The notes under the pieces: generated by a model
The model's input: the letters and a program-made list of their open reading frames with translations, nothing else
Told to the model about the DNA's origin: nothing
Databases searched by the model: none
Shown: positions 15,188 through 25,095 of the stretch, piece after piece
Numbering within the stretch: position 1 is the first letter of the stretch
How the letters are laid out: every line of letters begins with the position of its first letter
Source: Saezia sanguinis
GTDB taxonomy: Bacteria > Pseudomonadota > Gammaproteobacteria > Burkholderiales > Burkholderiaceae_C
DNA length: 64,000 nucleotides
NCBI RefSeq assembly: GCF_003991585.1
Contig: NZ_PQSP01000004.1
Location: 1-64,000, forward strand
Direction: 5' to 3'
Program-made: the position numbers and the translations under genes

Positions 15188-17971
15188 TTACAACACGCTG
15201 TTTTCTATGATGGCGGTAAAGTTCTGGCCGTCCCAGCCGAGTGTGGCTTTGGTGAAGGTTTCTCCTGTGGCCAGTTGCTGCAATATGCTCATGGACAACG
15301 GCGGCAGCAGCTCGCCGTCGATCGAGGCGTCGAGCATGCGGGCGCCATTTTCGTGGCGGATGCAGCGTGATTTCAGTTCGTCCTTGGCTGCGGCCAGCAC
15401 TTCCAGGTTGGCCTTGTAGCGGTTGAAGACCTGTTTGGATATGGCCGTGAGGCGCATGTCAACAATCTGTGCCAGTACGTCTTCATCCAGATGGTTGAAG
15501 GGCACCACCTGCATGCGCGCGAGCAGTGCGGGCTTGAAAAACTGCATGAGTTTTTTGCGCAGCTCGGTCTGGTCGGGTGTTTGCAGGCCATCGTCCACCG
15601 AGTCAAACCCGATGTTGGAGGTGAGAAAGAACAGGATGTTTTTGCAGTCGATCAGGCGGCCTTCGCCATCGGCAATTTCGCCTTTGTCGAACGCCTGGTA
15701 AAAGATGTTCAGGACTTCGGGGTGGGCTTTTTCCACTTCGTCCAGCAGCACGACGGAATAGGGCTTCTGGCGGATAGCTTCGGTCAGAATGCCGCCTTCG
15801 CCATAGCCGACATACCCTGGCGGCGAGCCCAGCAGGCGTGAAACGGTGTGTTTCTCCTGATACTCGGACATGTTGATGGAGGTGAGGAATTGCAGGCCGC
15901 CAAAAAATTCGTCGGCAATCACGCGCGCTGCTTCGGTTTTGCCCACGCCGCTGGGGCCGACCAGTAGAAACACGCCCAGCGGTGTGCCGGGGCGGCGCAG
16001 GTCGGCAGTGGAAGTGAGCAGGTGGCGGTGGATGTGGTCGATGGCCACGTCCTGTCCCTTGACGCGCTCGGCCAAAATGGCTGGCATGCGTTTGAGCCGT
16101 TCCATGCGGTCATGGGAGATGGTGGTGGCCGGAATGCCGGTCCAGTCGGCAATGACCTGAGCAATCTGCTCTTTGCCCACATCGGCATGCACCAGTGCAT
16201 CGCGCTGTTGCAGTTGTGCCAGTTCTTCGACTTTGGCGGCAAGGTCCTGGTTGGCCTCTTCTGCCGTGGCTTGCGGCGCCGGGCTGGTTGCGTCTGCGGC
16301 GGCTGGCGTGTCCGTATGGGTATTGGTATCAGCAGTAGGGTCAGTATCGGTTGGCGCAGCAACAGCAGGTTCAGCGGCTGGCTCTGCGTTGTGTTCAGCG
16401 GCCTGTGCACTGGCTGTTTGCTGGGCGGTTTCATCCGGCTGTTTTGCTGCGGCTTCGTTTTCTGTGATCTGGGCGCGCAGGGCCAGTATGTCTTCGACCA
16501 GTGATTTCTGTTTTTGCCAGGCCTGCTCTAAATGGATTTTCTTTTCATGCACTTTGACCAAAGCGGCAGACAGGTAGTCGAGCCGGGAGGCGTCAACCTT
16601 ACGGCCCATTTTGCGGTCACGTTCCAGCAGGTCGAATTCGGATCTGATCTGCTGTTCTTCATGTTCAAACGCTGACAGGCGCCGTGGCGGCTCGGCCAGG
16701 GCGGTGGCGACCCGGGCGCTGGCGGTGTCGAGCACGTCAATGGCTTTATCGGGCAACTGCCGCCCGGAAAGGAAGCGCGCCGACATGTCTACCGCGGCCA
16801 GTATGGCGTCATCACTGATGTAAACGTGGTGCGCCTGTTCGTAGGTGTTGCGCAGCCCGCGCATGATGTGCACGGCCTGTTCCAGTGTCGGTTCGTTGAC
16901 TTTGACGAGCTGGAAGCGGCGTGAGAGCGCGGGGTCTTTTTCAAAGTATTTTTTGTATTCTGACCAGGTGGTGGCTGCAATGGTGCGCAGTTCACCGCGT
17001 GCCAGCGCCGGTTTGAGCAGGTTGGCCGCATCGCTGCCGCCGGCAGCATTGCCTGCGCCGATCAGGGTGTGGGCTTCGTCGATGAACAGGATCATGGGCC
17101 GTGGCGAGTTTTTGACTTCGTCAATGACGGCTTTGAGGCGTTTTTCAAATTCGCCCTTGACCGCTGCACCGGCTTGCAGTGCGCCCAGATCAAGCCCCCA
17201 CAGCGCCACACCTTGCAGCAGCTTGGGCACACGGTCTTCGACAATGCGCAGCGCCAGCCCTTCGACCAGTGCGCTTTTGCCCACGCCTGCATCACCCACC
17301 ACAATCGGGTTGTTTTTGCGGCGGCGGGTCAGAATATCGATCATCTGGTCGATTTCGACATCGCGGCACAGTACCGGGTCAATGCGGCCCTGGCGTGCCT
17401 GCTCGGTGAAGTCGTGGCCGAATTTCTTCAGCGCGGATTCGGCTTCGCTGACGACATTATTTTTGCTGTCGCTGGTTTTGTTTTCCTGCGCAGGCTGCTC
17501 AGAGGTTTCGGCAAACAGTTTGTTAAAGTCTTTGCGCAGTGCTTCCCGGTTAATCGGCTCGAAAATCTGTATGGCTGCCAGCGGCAGGTAGCGCGCTGAG
17601 TTGAGCAGGGTGGCCAGCACCAGTACGCCGCTGCGGATTTGCTGGTGCCCCAGTTCCATTGAGCCCAGCGTCCAGGCTTCCTGAATCATTTCAATGAGCA
17701 GGGGCGAGAAGCTGGGGTACTGGTTGATGTTTTCGCGCTGGTTGACAAACGCGCTCGCGAGCGCCTGGCGGACTTCGTCGGTATCGATGCCTGCGTATTT
17801 GAGCAGCATGCGAAAGTCGCCAACCGGGTTGTCCAGCAGCGTGAAGAGCCAGTGTGCGACAGTGACTTCTCCGCCTTGTTGTGAGATGCACAGGCTGGAG
17901 GCCTGTTCCAGGGCCAGGCGGGATTCAGCATTCAGGTGATTGAACAGCGCCTCTAAATCGACTCGTATCAT
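15188..17971 (-). CDS. clpV: ClpV (TssH) AAA+ sheath-recycling ATPase
   Basis: The protein has 927 residues: a Clp N-domain (1-150), a first ATPase module with Walker A GDAGVGKS at 226-233, a coiled-coil middle domain, and a second module with GPSGVGKT near residue 671. ClpV extracts and disassembles contracted TssB/TssC sheath. Between the middle domain and the second ATPase module (about residues 500-575) is an Ala/Pro/Thr/Asp-rich stretch with DTDPTADTNTHTDTPAAAD. I do not expect this in standard ClpV, and it is probably a disordered insertion. The gene is the first of the minus-strand operon and is divergent from tssB. Confidence 0.96.
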   Translation of the reverse strand: MIRVDLEALFNHLNAESRLALEQASSLCISQQGGEVTVAHWLFTLLDNPVGDFRMLLKYAGIDTDEVRQALASAFVNQRENINQYPSFSPLLIEMIQEAWTLGSMELGHQQIRSGVLVLATLLNSARYLPLAAIQIFEPINREALRKDFNKLFAETSEQPAQENKTSDSKNNVVSEAESALKKFGHDFTEQARQGRIDPVLCRDVEIDQMIDILTRRRKNNPIVVGDAGVGKSALVEGLALRIVEDRVPKLLQGVALWGLDLGALQAGAAVKGEFEKRLKAVIDEVKNSPRPMILFIDEAHTLIGAGNAAGGSDAANLLKPALARGELRTIAATTWSEYKKYFEKDPALSRRFQLVKVNEPTLEQAVHIMRGLRNTYEQAHHVYISDDAILAAVDMSARFLSGRQLPDKAIDVLDTASARVATALAEPPRRLSAFEHEEQQIRSEFDLLERDRKMGRKVDASRLDYLSAALVKVHEKKIHLEQAWQKQKSLVEDILALRAQITENEAAAKQPDETAQQTASAQAAEHNAEPAAEPAVAAPTDTDPTADTNTHTDTPAAADATSPAPQATAEEANQDLAAKVEELAQLQQRDALVHADVGKEQIAQVIADWTGIPATTISHDRMERLKRMPAILAERVKGQDVAIDHIHRHLLTSTADLRRPGTPLGVFLLVGPSGVGKTEAARVIADEFFGGLQFLTSINMSEYQEKHTVSRLLGSPPGYVGYGEGGILTEAIRQKPYSVVLLDEVEKAHPEVLNIFYQAFDKGEIADGEGRLIDCKNILFFLTSNIGFDSVDDGLQTPDQTELRKKLMQFFKPALLARMQVVPFNHLDEDVLAQIVDMRLTAISKQVFNRYKANLEVLAAAKDELKSRCIRHENGARMLDASIDGELLPPLSMSILQQLATGETFTKATLGWDGQNFTAIIENSVL

Positions 17972-18418
17972 AGTTATATATATGTAAACTGATCATTGCA
18001 TTTCTTATTGAGGGCATAAATATGTAAAAAAAATATATGTATACCCTCATGTTTCTGTCATAAATGTCTCCTGTTAACTACACACCTAAGCCCTTACTGT
18101 CTAAATGGTTAAATATAACGCGACCAACAGAAGTGACAAAAATGGCAAACCCTCAAAACATTGGCAAACAAAATGACAGAAACTGCTGAAAACAAAATCA
18201 AGAAAATGACAAAAATGACATAAAAGGATCCTTGCAAACGCGATCCAGACACGTTTTCCAAGCGTATCAGGGCTACACTATATAAGCTTGAATTCAATTT
18301 TGGAAGTACCTTTGGATTTACTCTGATTAGTAGTTGTTGTGAAATTCTTTTGTAGTATGATCACTCCGCTATTCGCAATTTTTCGTGGGCCTTTATCAAA
18401 ATAAGTAAGGAGTAATCC
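17972..18418. promoter_or_regulatory. Divergent clpV/tssB control region
   Basis: This 447-nt AT-rich gap must hold the promoters of both core operons. Toward tssB there is a sigma-70-like TATATA/TATAAG at 18279-18286 and a GG-N10-GG element at 18302-18315 that is close to, but not, a -24/-12 site. Between 18134 and 18220 the words TGACA (18134, 18174, 18207, 18216) and TGGCA (18143, 18162) recur, giving a possible activator-binding cluster. No copy of the CGGGTCA palindrome seen at the hcp genes is present. Promoter assignments are tentative. Confidence 0.5.
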
Positions 18419-18958
18419 ATGGCAATATATTCGGGATCAGTTGCGCCCAAAGAGAGAATTAACATTCGCTTTATTCCGGCAACTGGTGATCAGCAAGCAG
18501 AAATAGAATTACCCTTGAAGGTGTTGGTCACAGGGGATTTTAAGGGGCATGCAGAGGATACCCCGCTGGGTGAAAGAACATCTGTTCGGGTGGACAAAGA
18601 CACGTTCAATGATGTGCTGAAAAAATCGGAAGTCAAGCTGCAGATGGAAGTGCCATCCACGTTGAGCGACGATGCTGACGCCAGCCTGGCAGTGAATTTG
18701 AAGTTCGAATCGATTAAAGATTTTGGCCCGGATGCCGTGGCACAGCAGATTCCCGAGCTGAAAAAGCTGCTCGAATTGCGTGAAGCGCTGGTTGCGCTGA
18801 AAGGGCCCTTGGGCAACGTTCCGAATTTCAGAAAAACAATTCAGCATCTGCTGACAGACGACAAGGCACGTGCCGAGCTTGCCAAGGAGCTTGACCTGGT
18901 GATTGACGACGGCAAGAAGACGCCGCCTGCCGGAAAACCTGGCGATTCTAAGAAGTAA
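18419..18958 (+). CDS. tssB: TssB (VipA) contractile sheath small subunit
   Basis: The 179-residue protein has the typical TssB opening (SGSVAPKERINIRF) and core (LPLKVLVTGDFKG, then SVRVDKDTFNDVLKK). It forms the contractile sheath with TssC; length and order are standard. The C-terminal tail is charged (DDGKKTPPAGKPGDSKK). AAGGAG at 18407-18412 lies 6 nt before the ATG. It is the first gene of the plus-strand core operon. Confidence 0.96.
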   Translation: MAIYSGSVAPKERINIRFIPATGDQQAEIELPLKVLVTGDFKGHAEDTPLGERTSVRVDKDTFNDVLKKSEVKLQMEVPSTLSDDADASLAVNLKFESIKDFGPDAVAQQIPELKKLLELREALVALKGPLGNVPNFRKTIQHLLTDDKARAELAKELDLVIDDGKKTPPAGKPGDSKK

Positions 18959-19019
18959 CAACAGCACGTGAGTGCATGGTTACTCTGTCGGTAAGCATAC
19001 AAAAGAGGATTTACTACAA

Positions 19020-20495
19020 ATGAGCACAAAAACTGAAGGTGCAGCCAGTTCAGCCGCTGGCAGTGTGGGATTACTTGAGCAGATCATGGCGCAAACACGC
19101 ATGGAGCCTACGCATGAAGGCTATGCGGTTGCTGAAAAAGGGGTTGCTGCCTTTATCTCTGAAATTCTGAAAAGCCGTGACCAGTCACAGCCGATCAACA
19201 AGGTGCTGGTTGACAGCATGATTGCACGTCTGGATGAAAAAATTTCTACCCAGATGGACCAGGTGCTGCATCACCCCGAGCTGCAAAAGCTGGAGTCTGC
19301 ATGGCGCAGCCTGAAGCAGTTGGTGGACCGTACTGATTTCCGCGAAAACATCAAGATTGAAATTCTGCATGTCACCAAAGAAGAGATGCTGGATGATTTT
19401 GAAAGCGCTGGCGATATCACGCAAAGCGGCATGTACAGCCATGTTTACACATCCGGCTACGGTCAGTTCGGTGGCGAGCCAACCGGCCTGGTGGTGAACA
19501 ACTATACATTCGGCCCGAGCTCACCGGATATCAAGCTGCTGCGTTATATGTCGCAGGTTGGTGCGATTGCGCATGCACCGTTCCTGGCTGCTGCGGGTGC
19601 CGAGATGTTGGGCGTGAAGTCTTATACCGAATTGCCCAACCTGAAGGAAATTCACGATATTTTCGAAGGTCCGCGTTATGCCAAGTGGCGCAGCCTGCGT
19701 GAAACGGAAGATTCACGCTACCTGGGTCTGACAATGCCGCGCTTCCTGCTGCGTTCTCCTTATGATCCGCTGGAAAACCCGGTGCGCAGCTTCTCTTATG
19801 TGGAGAAGGTGGATGGCTCGCACGAGAATTATCTGTGGGGCAATACCGCATTCATGCTCGCTAGCCGTATCACAGACAGCTTTGCCAAATACCGCTGGTG
19901 CCCGAACATTATCGGCCCGCTCTCCGGTGGTGCGGTGGATGATTTGCCGGTGCATTTGTATGAAGCGCTGGGCCAGGTTCAGGCCAAGATTCCGACCGAA
20001 GTGCTGGTGTCGGATCGCCGTGAGTTTGAGCTTTCTGAGGAAGGTTTCATTCCGCTGACAATGCGTAAAGACAGCGACAACGCAGCGTTCTTCTCGGCCA
20101 ACTCGGTGCAAAAACCGAAGATTTTCCAGAAAACGCCGGAAGGCCAGGAAGCGCAGACCAACTACAAGCTGGGTACGCAACTGCCTTACATGTTCATCAT
20201 CAACCGTCTGGCGCACTACCTGAAAGTGCTGCAGCGTGAACAGATCGGTAGCTGGAAAGAGCGCCAGGATCTGGAGCGCGAGCTCAACCAGTGGCTGAAA
20301 CAGTATATTGCCGACCAGGAAAATCCGTCTTCCGAAGTTCGCAGCCGTCGTCCTTTGCGTGCAGCCAAGGTGGTGGTTTCGGATGTGGAAGGAGATCCGG
20401 GCTGGTATCAGGTTCAGTTGTCTGTGCGCCCGCACTTCAAGTACATGGGTGCCAGCTTCGCGCTGAGTCTGGTTGGCCGTTTGGATAAAGAATAA
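19020..20495 (+). CDS. tssC: TssC (VipB) contractile sheath large subunit
   Basis: I place the start at ATG 19020, behind AAAAGAGGA (19001-19009). This gives 491 residues, the normal TssC size; the frame is open 48 nt further upstream but without a good ribosome site. The conserved stretches FGGEPTGLVVNNYTFGP and LLRYMSQVGAIAHAPFLAAA are present. TssC pairs with TssB in the sheath, and its N-terminal helix is the ClpV target in other systems. The gene follows tssB after 61 nt. Confidence 0.97.
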   Translation: MSTKTEGAASSAAGSVGLLEQIMAQTRMEPTHEGYAVAEKGVAAFISEILKSRDQSQPINKVLVDSMIARLDEKISTQMDQVLHHPELQKLESAWRSLKQLVDRTDFRENIKIEILHVTKEEMLDDFESAGDITQSGMYSHVYTSGYGQFGGEPTGLVVNNYTFGPSSPDIKLLRYMSQVGAIAHAPFLAAAGAEMLGVKSYTELPNLKEIHDIFEGPRYAKWRSLRETEDSRYLGLTMPRFLLRSPYDPLENPVRSFSYVEKVDGSHENYLWGNTAFMLASRITDSFAKYRWCPNIIGPLSGGAVDDLPVHLYEALGQVQAKIPTEVLVSDRREFELSEEGFIPLTMRKDSDNAAFFSANSVQKPKIFQKTPEGQEAQTNYKLGTQLPYMFIINRLAHYLKVLQREQIGSWKERQDLERELNQWLKQYIADQENPSSEVRSRRPLRAAKVVVSDVEGDPGWYQVQLSVRPHFKYMGASFALSLVGRLDKE

Positions 20496-20536
20496 GTAAC
20501 GGCAAGTAGCCACATCGTTTTAGGGTGCGTTGATTT

Positions 20537-20959
20537 ATGCCTAGATCGTTAGGAAATAGCAGCCTGTTTGATCGCCTGGGCAGTGAGGACGAAAGACCTC
20601 GCAGTGTTTCGCAGCAGGGTCAACTGGCGCACCGTATCGAGGCAATCAAACGCAACCTGGAACGGATGTTGAATACCCGTCAGGGCTGCTCGCAGAGCAG
20701 CCCGCATGATGGTTTGATGGATTTTAATGATGCAGTCCTGGGAAGCAGTGACCTGATGCAGCGCATCGGGGAGGATATCTGCCGTGTGATTCGGGAAGGG
20801 GAGCCTCGGGTGGTGGTACGCCGGGTGCATTCGATTCCCAACCCGCACATGCCGATTGAGCTGAACTTTCGTATTGATTGTCTTGTGCCAGTGAAAGACA
20901 AAAGAGAACTGGTTGAAATAGATCTCATCATGAATGATGGAACCTTCAAGGTGAAATAA
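20537..20959 (+). CDS. tssE: TssE (gp25-like) baseplate protein
   Basis: This 140-residue baseplate wedge subunit is related to phage T4 gp25. The conserved GEPR motif is at EGEPRVVVRRV, near residues 94-104. It has the usual length and lies in the usual place between tssC and tssF. It joins the sheath to the baseplate. Confidence 0.93.
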   Translation: MPRSLGNSSLFDRLGSEDERPRSVSQQGQLAHRIEAIKRNLERMLNTRQGCSQSSPHDGLMDFNDAVLGSSDLMQRIGEDICRVIREGEPRVVVRRVHSIPNPHMPIELNFRIDCLVPVKDKRELVEIDLIMNDGTFKVK

Positions 20960-20969
20960 GGATGAGGCA

Positions 20970-22736
20970 GTGGCGCTTAAAGACTTTTTCAGAGATGAAC
21001 TGAATTACCTGCGGGCACAGGGCAAGGAGTTCGCACGTCATAACCCTAAACTGGCGCGTACACTGGGGGAGCAGGCATCTGATCCTGATGTTGAAAGACT
21101 TCAGGAGGGTTTCGCATTTCTGACGGCCAAGCTGCGCCAGAAGATCGAGGATGATTTTCCCGAGCTGACGCATTCGATGATTCAGTTGTTGTGGCCGAAT
21201 TATCTGCGCCCGATTCCCAGTGCAACGATTGTGCGTTTTGACCCGATTGCCCAGGCGCTGACCGAGCGCCAGGTGATTCCGCGCGCCACGGAACTGCGTT
21301 CGCAGCCGGTGGATGGCACGCAATGCCGTTTCAGAACGTGTACCGATGTGTCGGTGTATCCGCTGGCCATTGACAAGGTGAGTGACGCGCACAGCCGGCA
21401 GGAGTCGATTGTCCGCGTTGATCTGCAAACGCTGTCGCAGCAGCCTTTGAATACGATTGGCTGCGATGACCTGGATTTTTATATCAGCAGTGATGATGTC
21501 ACAGCGTCTACCCTGTACCTGTGGCTGGCCAAATACCTGAGTGAAATCCGGATTGAAATTGGCGAAGAGACGCGGCATCTGGATGTCAGGAATATTGAGT
21601 TTTTGGGTTTTTCGCCCAAAGATGCGTTGTTGCCGTACCCGCGCAATGTGTACGATGGTTACCGCATTTTGCAGGAGTATTTTGTTTTCCCGCAGCGGTT
21701 TTATTTTTTTCGCCTTAAAAAGCTGAGTTCAATGTGGCCTGCCACTGCAGCGCATCAGGTGCGGCTGCAATTTCATTTTTCCAGGCCGATGCCCAGTGAT
21801 TTTAAATTGCGTACCGGCGATCTGAGCCTGTACTGCGCGCCGGCCGTGAATCTGTTTTCGCACGATGCCGAGCCGATCAACCTGACCGGCCGTGCGCTGG
21901 AACACCGTTTGCAGGCCAGTGCATTGCAGCCCGAGTGTTTTGAGGTGTTCAGCGTGGACAGCATCTGCTCATGGAAGGTGCAGCAGGATGGCAAACGGGG
22001 CGATTTTCTGCGTGAGTTTCATCCGTTCGAGTCTTTTCAGCATGAGATTGAGTATGCGCAGGACCGCTCGGCGTTGTATTACCGCTTGCGCATTGAAGAG
22101 TCTGTCAATGACGAGGCGCTGAATTACCGGGTGGCTTTTGTGCGCTCGGACGAAACGTATTACCTGGGTAAAAACGAGACAGTTTCGATTGAGCTGACGT
22201 GTACCAACCGCCAGTTGCCGCTGGCGCTGGGTGCGGGTGATATCTGTGTGCACACGGAGACGACGCCTTCGTTTGTGACGTATACCAACATCATGCGCCC
22301 GACGCCGCCCTACCGGCCCTTGCTCGATGGTTCGCTGCACTGGACGCTGATTTCCAACATGTCGCTGAATTATCTTTCGCTGCTGTCAGCCGAGCCGATG
22401 AAAGCGGTGATTGGCGCGTATGACTTTACCGCGCTGTATGACATTCAGCACGCCAGGGCCACGAAAAAACGGCTGGACGGGATCAGCAAGGCGGAAACCA
22501 CGCCGGTGGATCATCTGGTCAAGGGTCTGCCGGTACGGGGACTGAAGACAGTGCTGGATATGGATGGCAGTACTTTTTCGTGTGAGGGCGAGCTGTATAT
22601 GTTTGGTACGGTGTTGTCCCATTTTTTTGCTTTGTATCCCAGTATCAATTCTTTTCACAAACTGGAAGTTGTCAATACACTGAATAATGAGCATTACGCA
22701 TGGCCATTAAGGAACGGCAAGCAACCCGTGATATAG
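20970..22736 (+). CDS. tssF: TssF (VasA) baseplate protein
   Basis: The 588-residue protein starts at GTG 20970, with AAGGATGAGG just upstream and a 10-nt gap after tssE. The TssF opening is clear: LKDFFRDELNYLRAQGKEFA, then HNPKLARTLGEQASDPDVERL. TssF forms the baseplate wedge with TssG, TssE and TssK. The end of the gene overlaps tssG by 37 nt, so the two are probably coupled. Confidence 0.95.
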   Translation: MALKDFFRDELNYLRAQGKEFARHNPKLARTLGEQASDPDVERLQEGFAFLTAKLRQKIEDDFPELTHSMIQLLWPNYLRPIPSATIVRFDPIAQALTERQVIPRATELRSQPVDGTQCRFRTCTDVSVYPLAIDKVSDAHSRQESIVRVDLQTLSQQPLNTIGCDDLDFYISSDDVTASTLYLWLAKYLSEIRIEIGEETRHLDVRNIEFLGFSPKDALLPYPRNVYDGYRILQEYFVFPQRFYFFRLKKLSSMWPATAAHQVRLQFHFSRPMPSDFKLRTGDLSLYCAPAVNLFSHDAEPINLTGRALEHRLQASALQPECFEVFSVDSICSWKVQQDGKRGDFLREFHPFESFQHEIEYAQDRSALYYRLRIEESVNDEALNYRVAFVRSDETYYLGKNETVSIELTCTNRQLPLALGAGDICVHTETTPSFVTYTNIMRPTPPYRPLLDGSLHWTLISNMSLNYLSLLSAEPMKAVIGAYDFTALYDIQHARATKKRLDGISKAETTPVDHLVKGLPVRGLKTVLDMDGSTFSCEGELYMFGTVLSHFFALYPSINSFHKLEVVNTLNNEHYAWPLRNGKQPVI

Positions 22737-23719
22737 CCGATGTGGTGCTGGGCGATGCGCATAACTATGCGTTTTACCGCCTGCTGGAGCACTTGCACCG
22801 GTTGCACGACGATGACCTGGAATCAGGCGAGGCGGATTCGCCCCTGTTCCAGCGCGTGGTGCTGGAAGGCGATGCGCAACTGGGGTTTCCGGCTTCTGAC
22901 GTAGTGCTGGCCGAGCGGCTGCCTGATTCTGACGAGCAGTACCGCGTCAAGACCAGTTTTTTCAGCATGCAGGGGCCGGATTCGCCGCTGCCGGGGTATT
23001 ACATTGACCAACTGGCGTATGACTATGCGCATGGCATAGGCATCCGGCCGGCTTTTCTGGATTTTTTTAATCACCGCCTGCTCACGTTGCTGCACCAGGC
23101 CTGGCGCAAATACCGCTATTACGTGCGTTTTCAGCACGAGGCGAAAGACCGATTTTCGAAATATGTGTTTGCGCTGATCGGCCTGAATGATTCGGAGCTG
23201 CGCGGCGCCACGCCGATTCCATGGGCGCGGCTGCTGAGTTTTACCGGCATCATTGCCAGCCGCAGCCGCTCTCCGAGCGTGGTGTCCGGTATCATTGCGC
23301 ATTGTTTTGATCTGGAAGCGGTGCATATCCGTGAGTTTGACCAGCGCTATGTGGATGTGGCGCCCGGGCAGCGTAACGCCATGGGCAAGGCCAACGCCAC
23401 GCTGGGTGATAATTTTGTGCTGGGCGCGCGCGTGAGCACGCGTGCGAGCAAGTTCACGATTGTGATTTCGGAATTGACACAGCAGCGTTTCCGTGACTTT
23501 TTGCCTAATGGCAAAGATTATGAGCCGCTGCGCAAGCTGATTGATTTTCTGCTGCGTGACAGCATGGCTTATGACCTGGAACTGGGGTTGCAGCAAAAGG
23601 AAGTGCCCCCGTTTGTATTAAAAAAAGAAAGTGGCACGCACCTGGGCTGGACAACATTTTTGCCGCAGGATGCGCCTTTACGCTTGGAATCTGTTGTCAA
23701 AATTAAGGCAAGAACATGA
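22700..23719 (+). CDS. tssG: TssG (VasB) baseplate protein
   Basis: This 339-residue TssG has the family pattern: FYRLLEHLHRL near the N-terminus, the VVLAERLP region, and PSVVSGIIAHCFDLEAVHI in the middle. It is the baseplate wedge partner of TssF. The start lies within the tssF end, and its stop overlaps the ATG of the FHA gene (ATGA), so tssF, tssG and tagH form a tightly coupled set. Confidence 0.93.
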   Translation: MAIKERQATRDIADVVLGDAHNYAFYRLLEHLHRLHDDDLESGEADSPLFQRVVLEGDAQLGFPASDVVLAERLPDSDEQYRVKTSFFSMQGPDSPLPGYYIDQLAYDYAHGIGIRPAFLDFFNHRLLTLLHQAWRKYRYYVRFQHEAKDRFSKYVFALIGLNDSELRGATPIPWARLLSFTGIIASRSRSPSVVSGIIAHCFDLEAVHIREFDQRYVDVAPGQRNAMGKANATLGDNFVLGARVSTRASKFTIVISELTQQRFRDFLPNGKDYEPLRKLIDFLLRDSMAYDLELGLQQKEVPPFVLKKESGTHLGWTTFLPQDAPLRLESVVKIKART

Positions 23720-25095
23720 ATACAAAATCAATGCAGAACCGTGTCTCTCTGATGGTGTCCAACCCCAGCAAGCTACAGCCGGGGGCGGTGTCGCGTTTTA
23801 ATTTTGACCGCACCGGCGGTACGATTGGTTCACGTGGCGCCAACTGGGTGCTGCAGGACGCGCTGAACCGGGTCAACCCGATTCACTGCGAGGTGGCCTG
23901 GATTGACGGCGCGTTTTGCGTGATTGACCGTTGCGGCGATACCTGTATCAACGAGAGTACGCGTGGTGTCGGTGCGGGGCATATTGCACAGCTCAATGAT
24001 GGCGATGTGCTGCAGGTGGGGCCGTATAAGATTGCGGTCCATTTTAATGAAGAATATCATGCGCTCATTGATTCCGAGAGGACGCTGGGCCAATATGATG
24101 TTGGTGAGCTGGTGAATGAAAATTCGAAACAGCTTATGGAGCAGGCGAGCCCAAACGAGGAGCATATCGCTGATGAACCCTATTCTGCTGCGGCAGGTCA
24201 GAAGGAATTGCAACAAATGACAACACCCTCTAATCATCTGAAATCTTCCATTGATCCGCTGGCAGCCATGGATGCTGACGACCAGCGCCATAAACCGGTT
24301 GTTGACCGCGTGCCGCTGGACCCGACGCATTTCGGGGTTTCGCCCAATGCCAAAACGCAGCCGGATTTTACCGCCACGGCAAGCGAGGCGGTGAGCCATT
24401 TTCATTCGGCCACGCCCAGCAGCCAGATGGTTCCGGGGGCAACCAATCTGCCTTACCCCGGTGCGCAGGAGTGGATGACCGAGCACGCCAATGCGGGCGA
24501 GGGCGGGCAGCATCTGGCCACGCTGCCATTGCAGCAGGGCATGCAGGTGAATCTGGGCTCGATGGACAGCTCGGCATCGTACACGTTGTTGCAGGAGGTG
24601 GGCAAGTCGGTCAAGGCGGCGCTGGAAGGTATTGCCAGACTGTATGGTGACCAGGTGGGTACAACGCACAGCCTGACGATGCTTACGCGCACATTGCAGC
24701 CGATTGAGGATAACCCGCTGCGGCTCAAGCAGAGTTATGAAGATACCGCGCGTGCGATGTTTTCGGAGTACCGCAGCGCTGTGCATCTGTCGGCCCCGGC
24801 CGCCATTGAAGAGAGCCTGGAGCAGGCCCGTATTCACAATATCGCGGTGATTCAGGCGATTGGCGAGAGTTTGAATGCGCTGCTCAAGGCGTTTTCTCCC
24901 GATGTGCTGGCGCACCGCTTTCAGCGCTATGGCGTGGAAGGCGAACAGCGCGCGGGGGATGAGGCCTGGGCCTGGCGCATGTATAACCACTATTACAACG
25001 AGATGGTGTCATCGCGCCAGCAGGGGCTTGAGAAGCTGTTCTGGGAGGTGTTTGAACAGGCTTACGACCGTGCAATAAGGATGCAGGCATCATGA
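23716..25095 (+). CDS. tagH: FHA-domain T6SS protein (TagH/VasC-like)
   Basis: This 459-residue protein has an N-terminal forkhead-associated domain (about residues 20-110: GGTIGSRGANWVLQD, NPIHCEV, LNDGDVLQVGPYKIAV). A long polar linker follows (~140-270). The helical C-terminal T6SS-specific region (~290-455) ends MYNHYYNEMVSSRQQGLEKLF. FHA domains bind phosphothreonine; in other T6SS they act with a Ser/Thr kinase and phosphatase. No PpkA/PppA gene is visible in this window, so the partner is missing or elsewhere. It overlaps tssG and tssJ by 4 nt each. Confidence 0.9.
   Translation: MNTKSMQNRVSLMVSNPSKLQPGAVSRFNFDRTGGTIGSRGANWVLQDALNRVNPIHCEVAWIDGAFCVIDRCGDTCINESTRGVGAGHIAQLNDGDVLQVGPYKIAVHFNEEYHALIDSERTLGQYDVGELVNENSKQLMEQASPNEEHIADEPYSAAAGQKELQQMTTPSNHLKSSIDPLAAMDADDQRHKPVVDRVPLDPTHFGVSPNAKTQPDFTATASEAVSHFHSATPSSQMVPGATNLPYPGAQEWMTEHANAGEGGQHLATLPLQQGMQVNLGSMDSSASYTLLQEVGKSVKAALEGIARLYGDQVGTTHSLTMLTRTLQPIEDNPLRLKQSYEDTARAMFSEYRSAVHLSAPAAIEESLEQARIHNIAVIQAIGESLNALLKAFSPDVLAHRFQRYGVEGEQRAGDEAWAWRMYNHYYNEMVSSRQQGLEKLFWEVFEQAYDRAIRMQAS

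Noticed and set aside
18302..18315. GG-N10-GG element before tssB as a sigma-54 promoter
   Set aside because: The -12 box lacks the required GC, and the -24 box lacks CACG; too weak to call compared with the hcp promoters.
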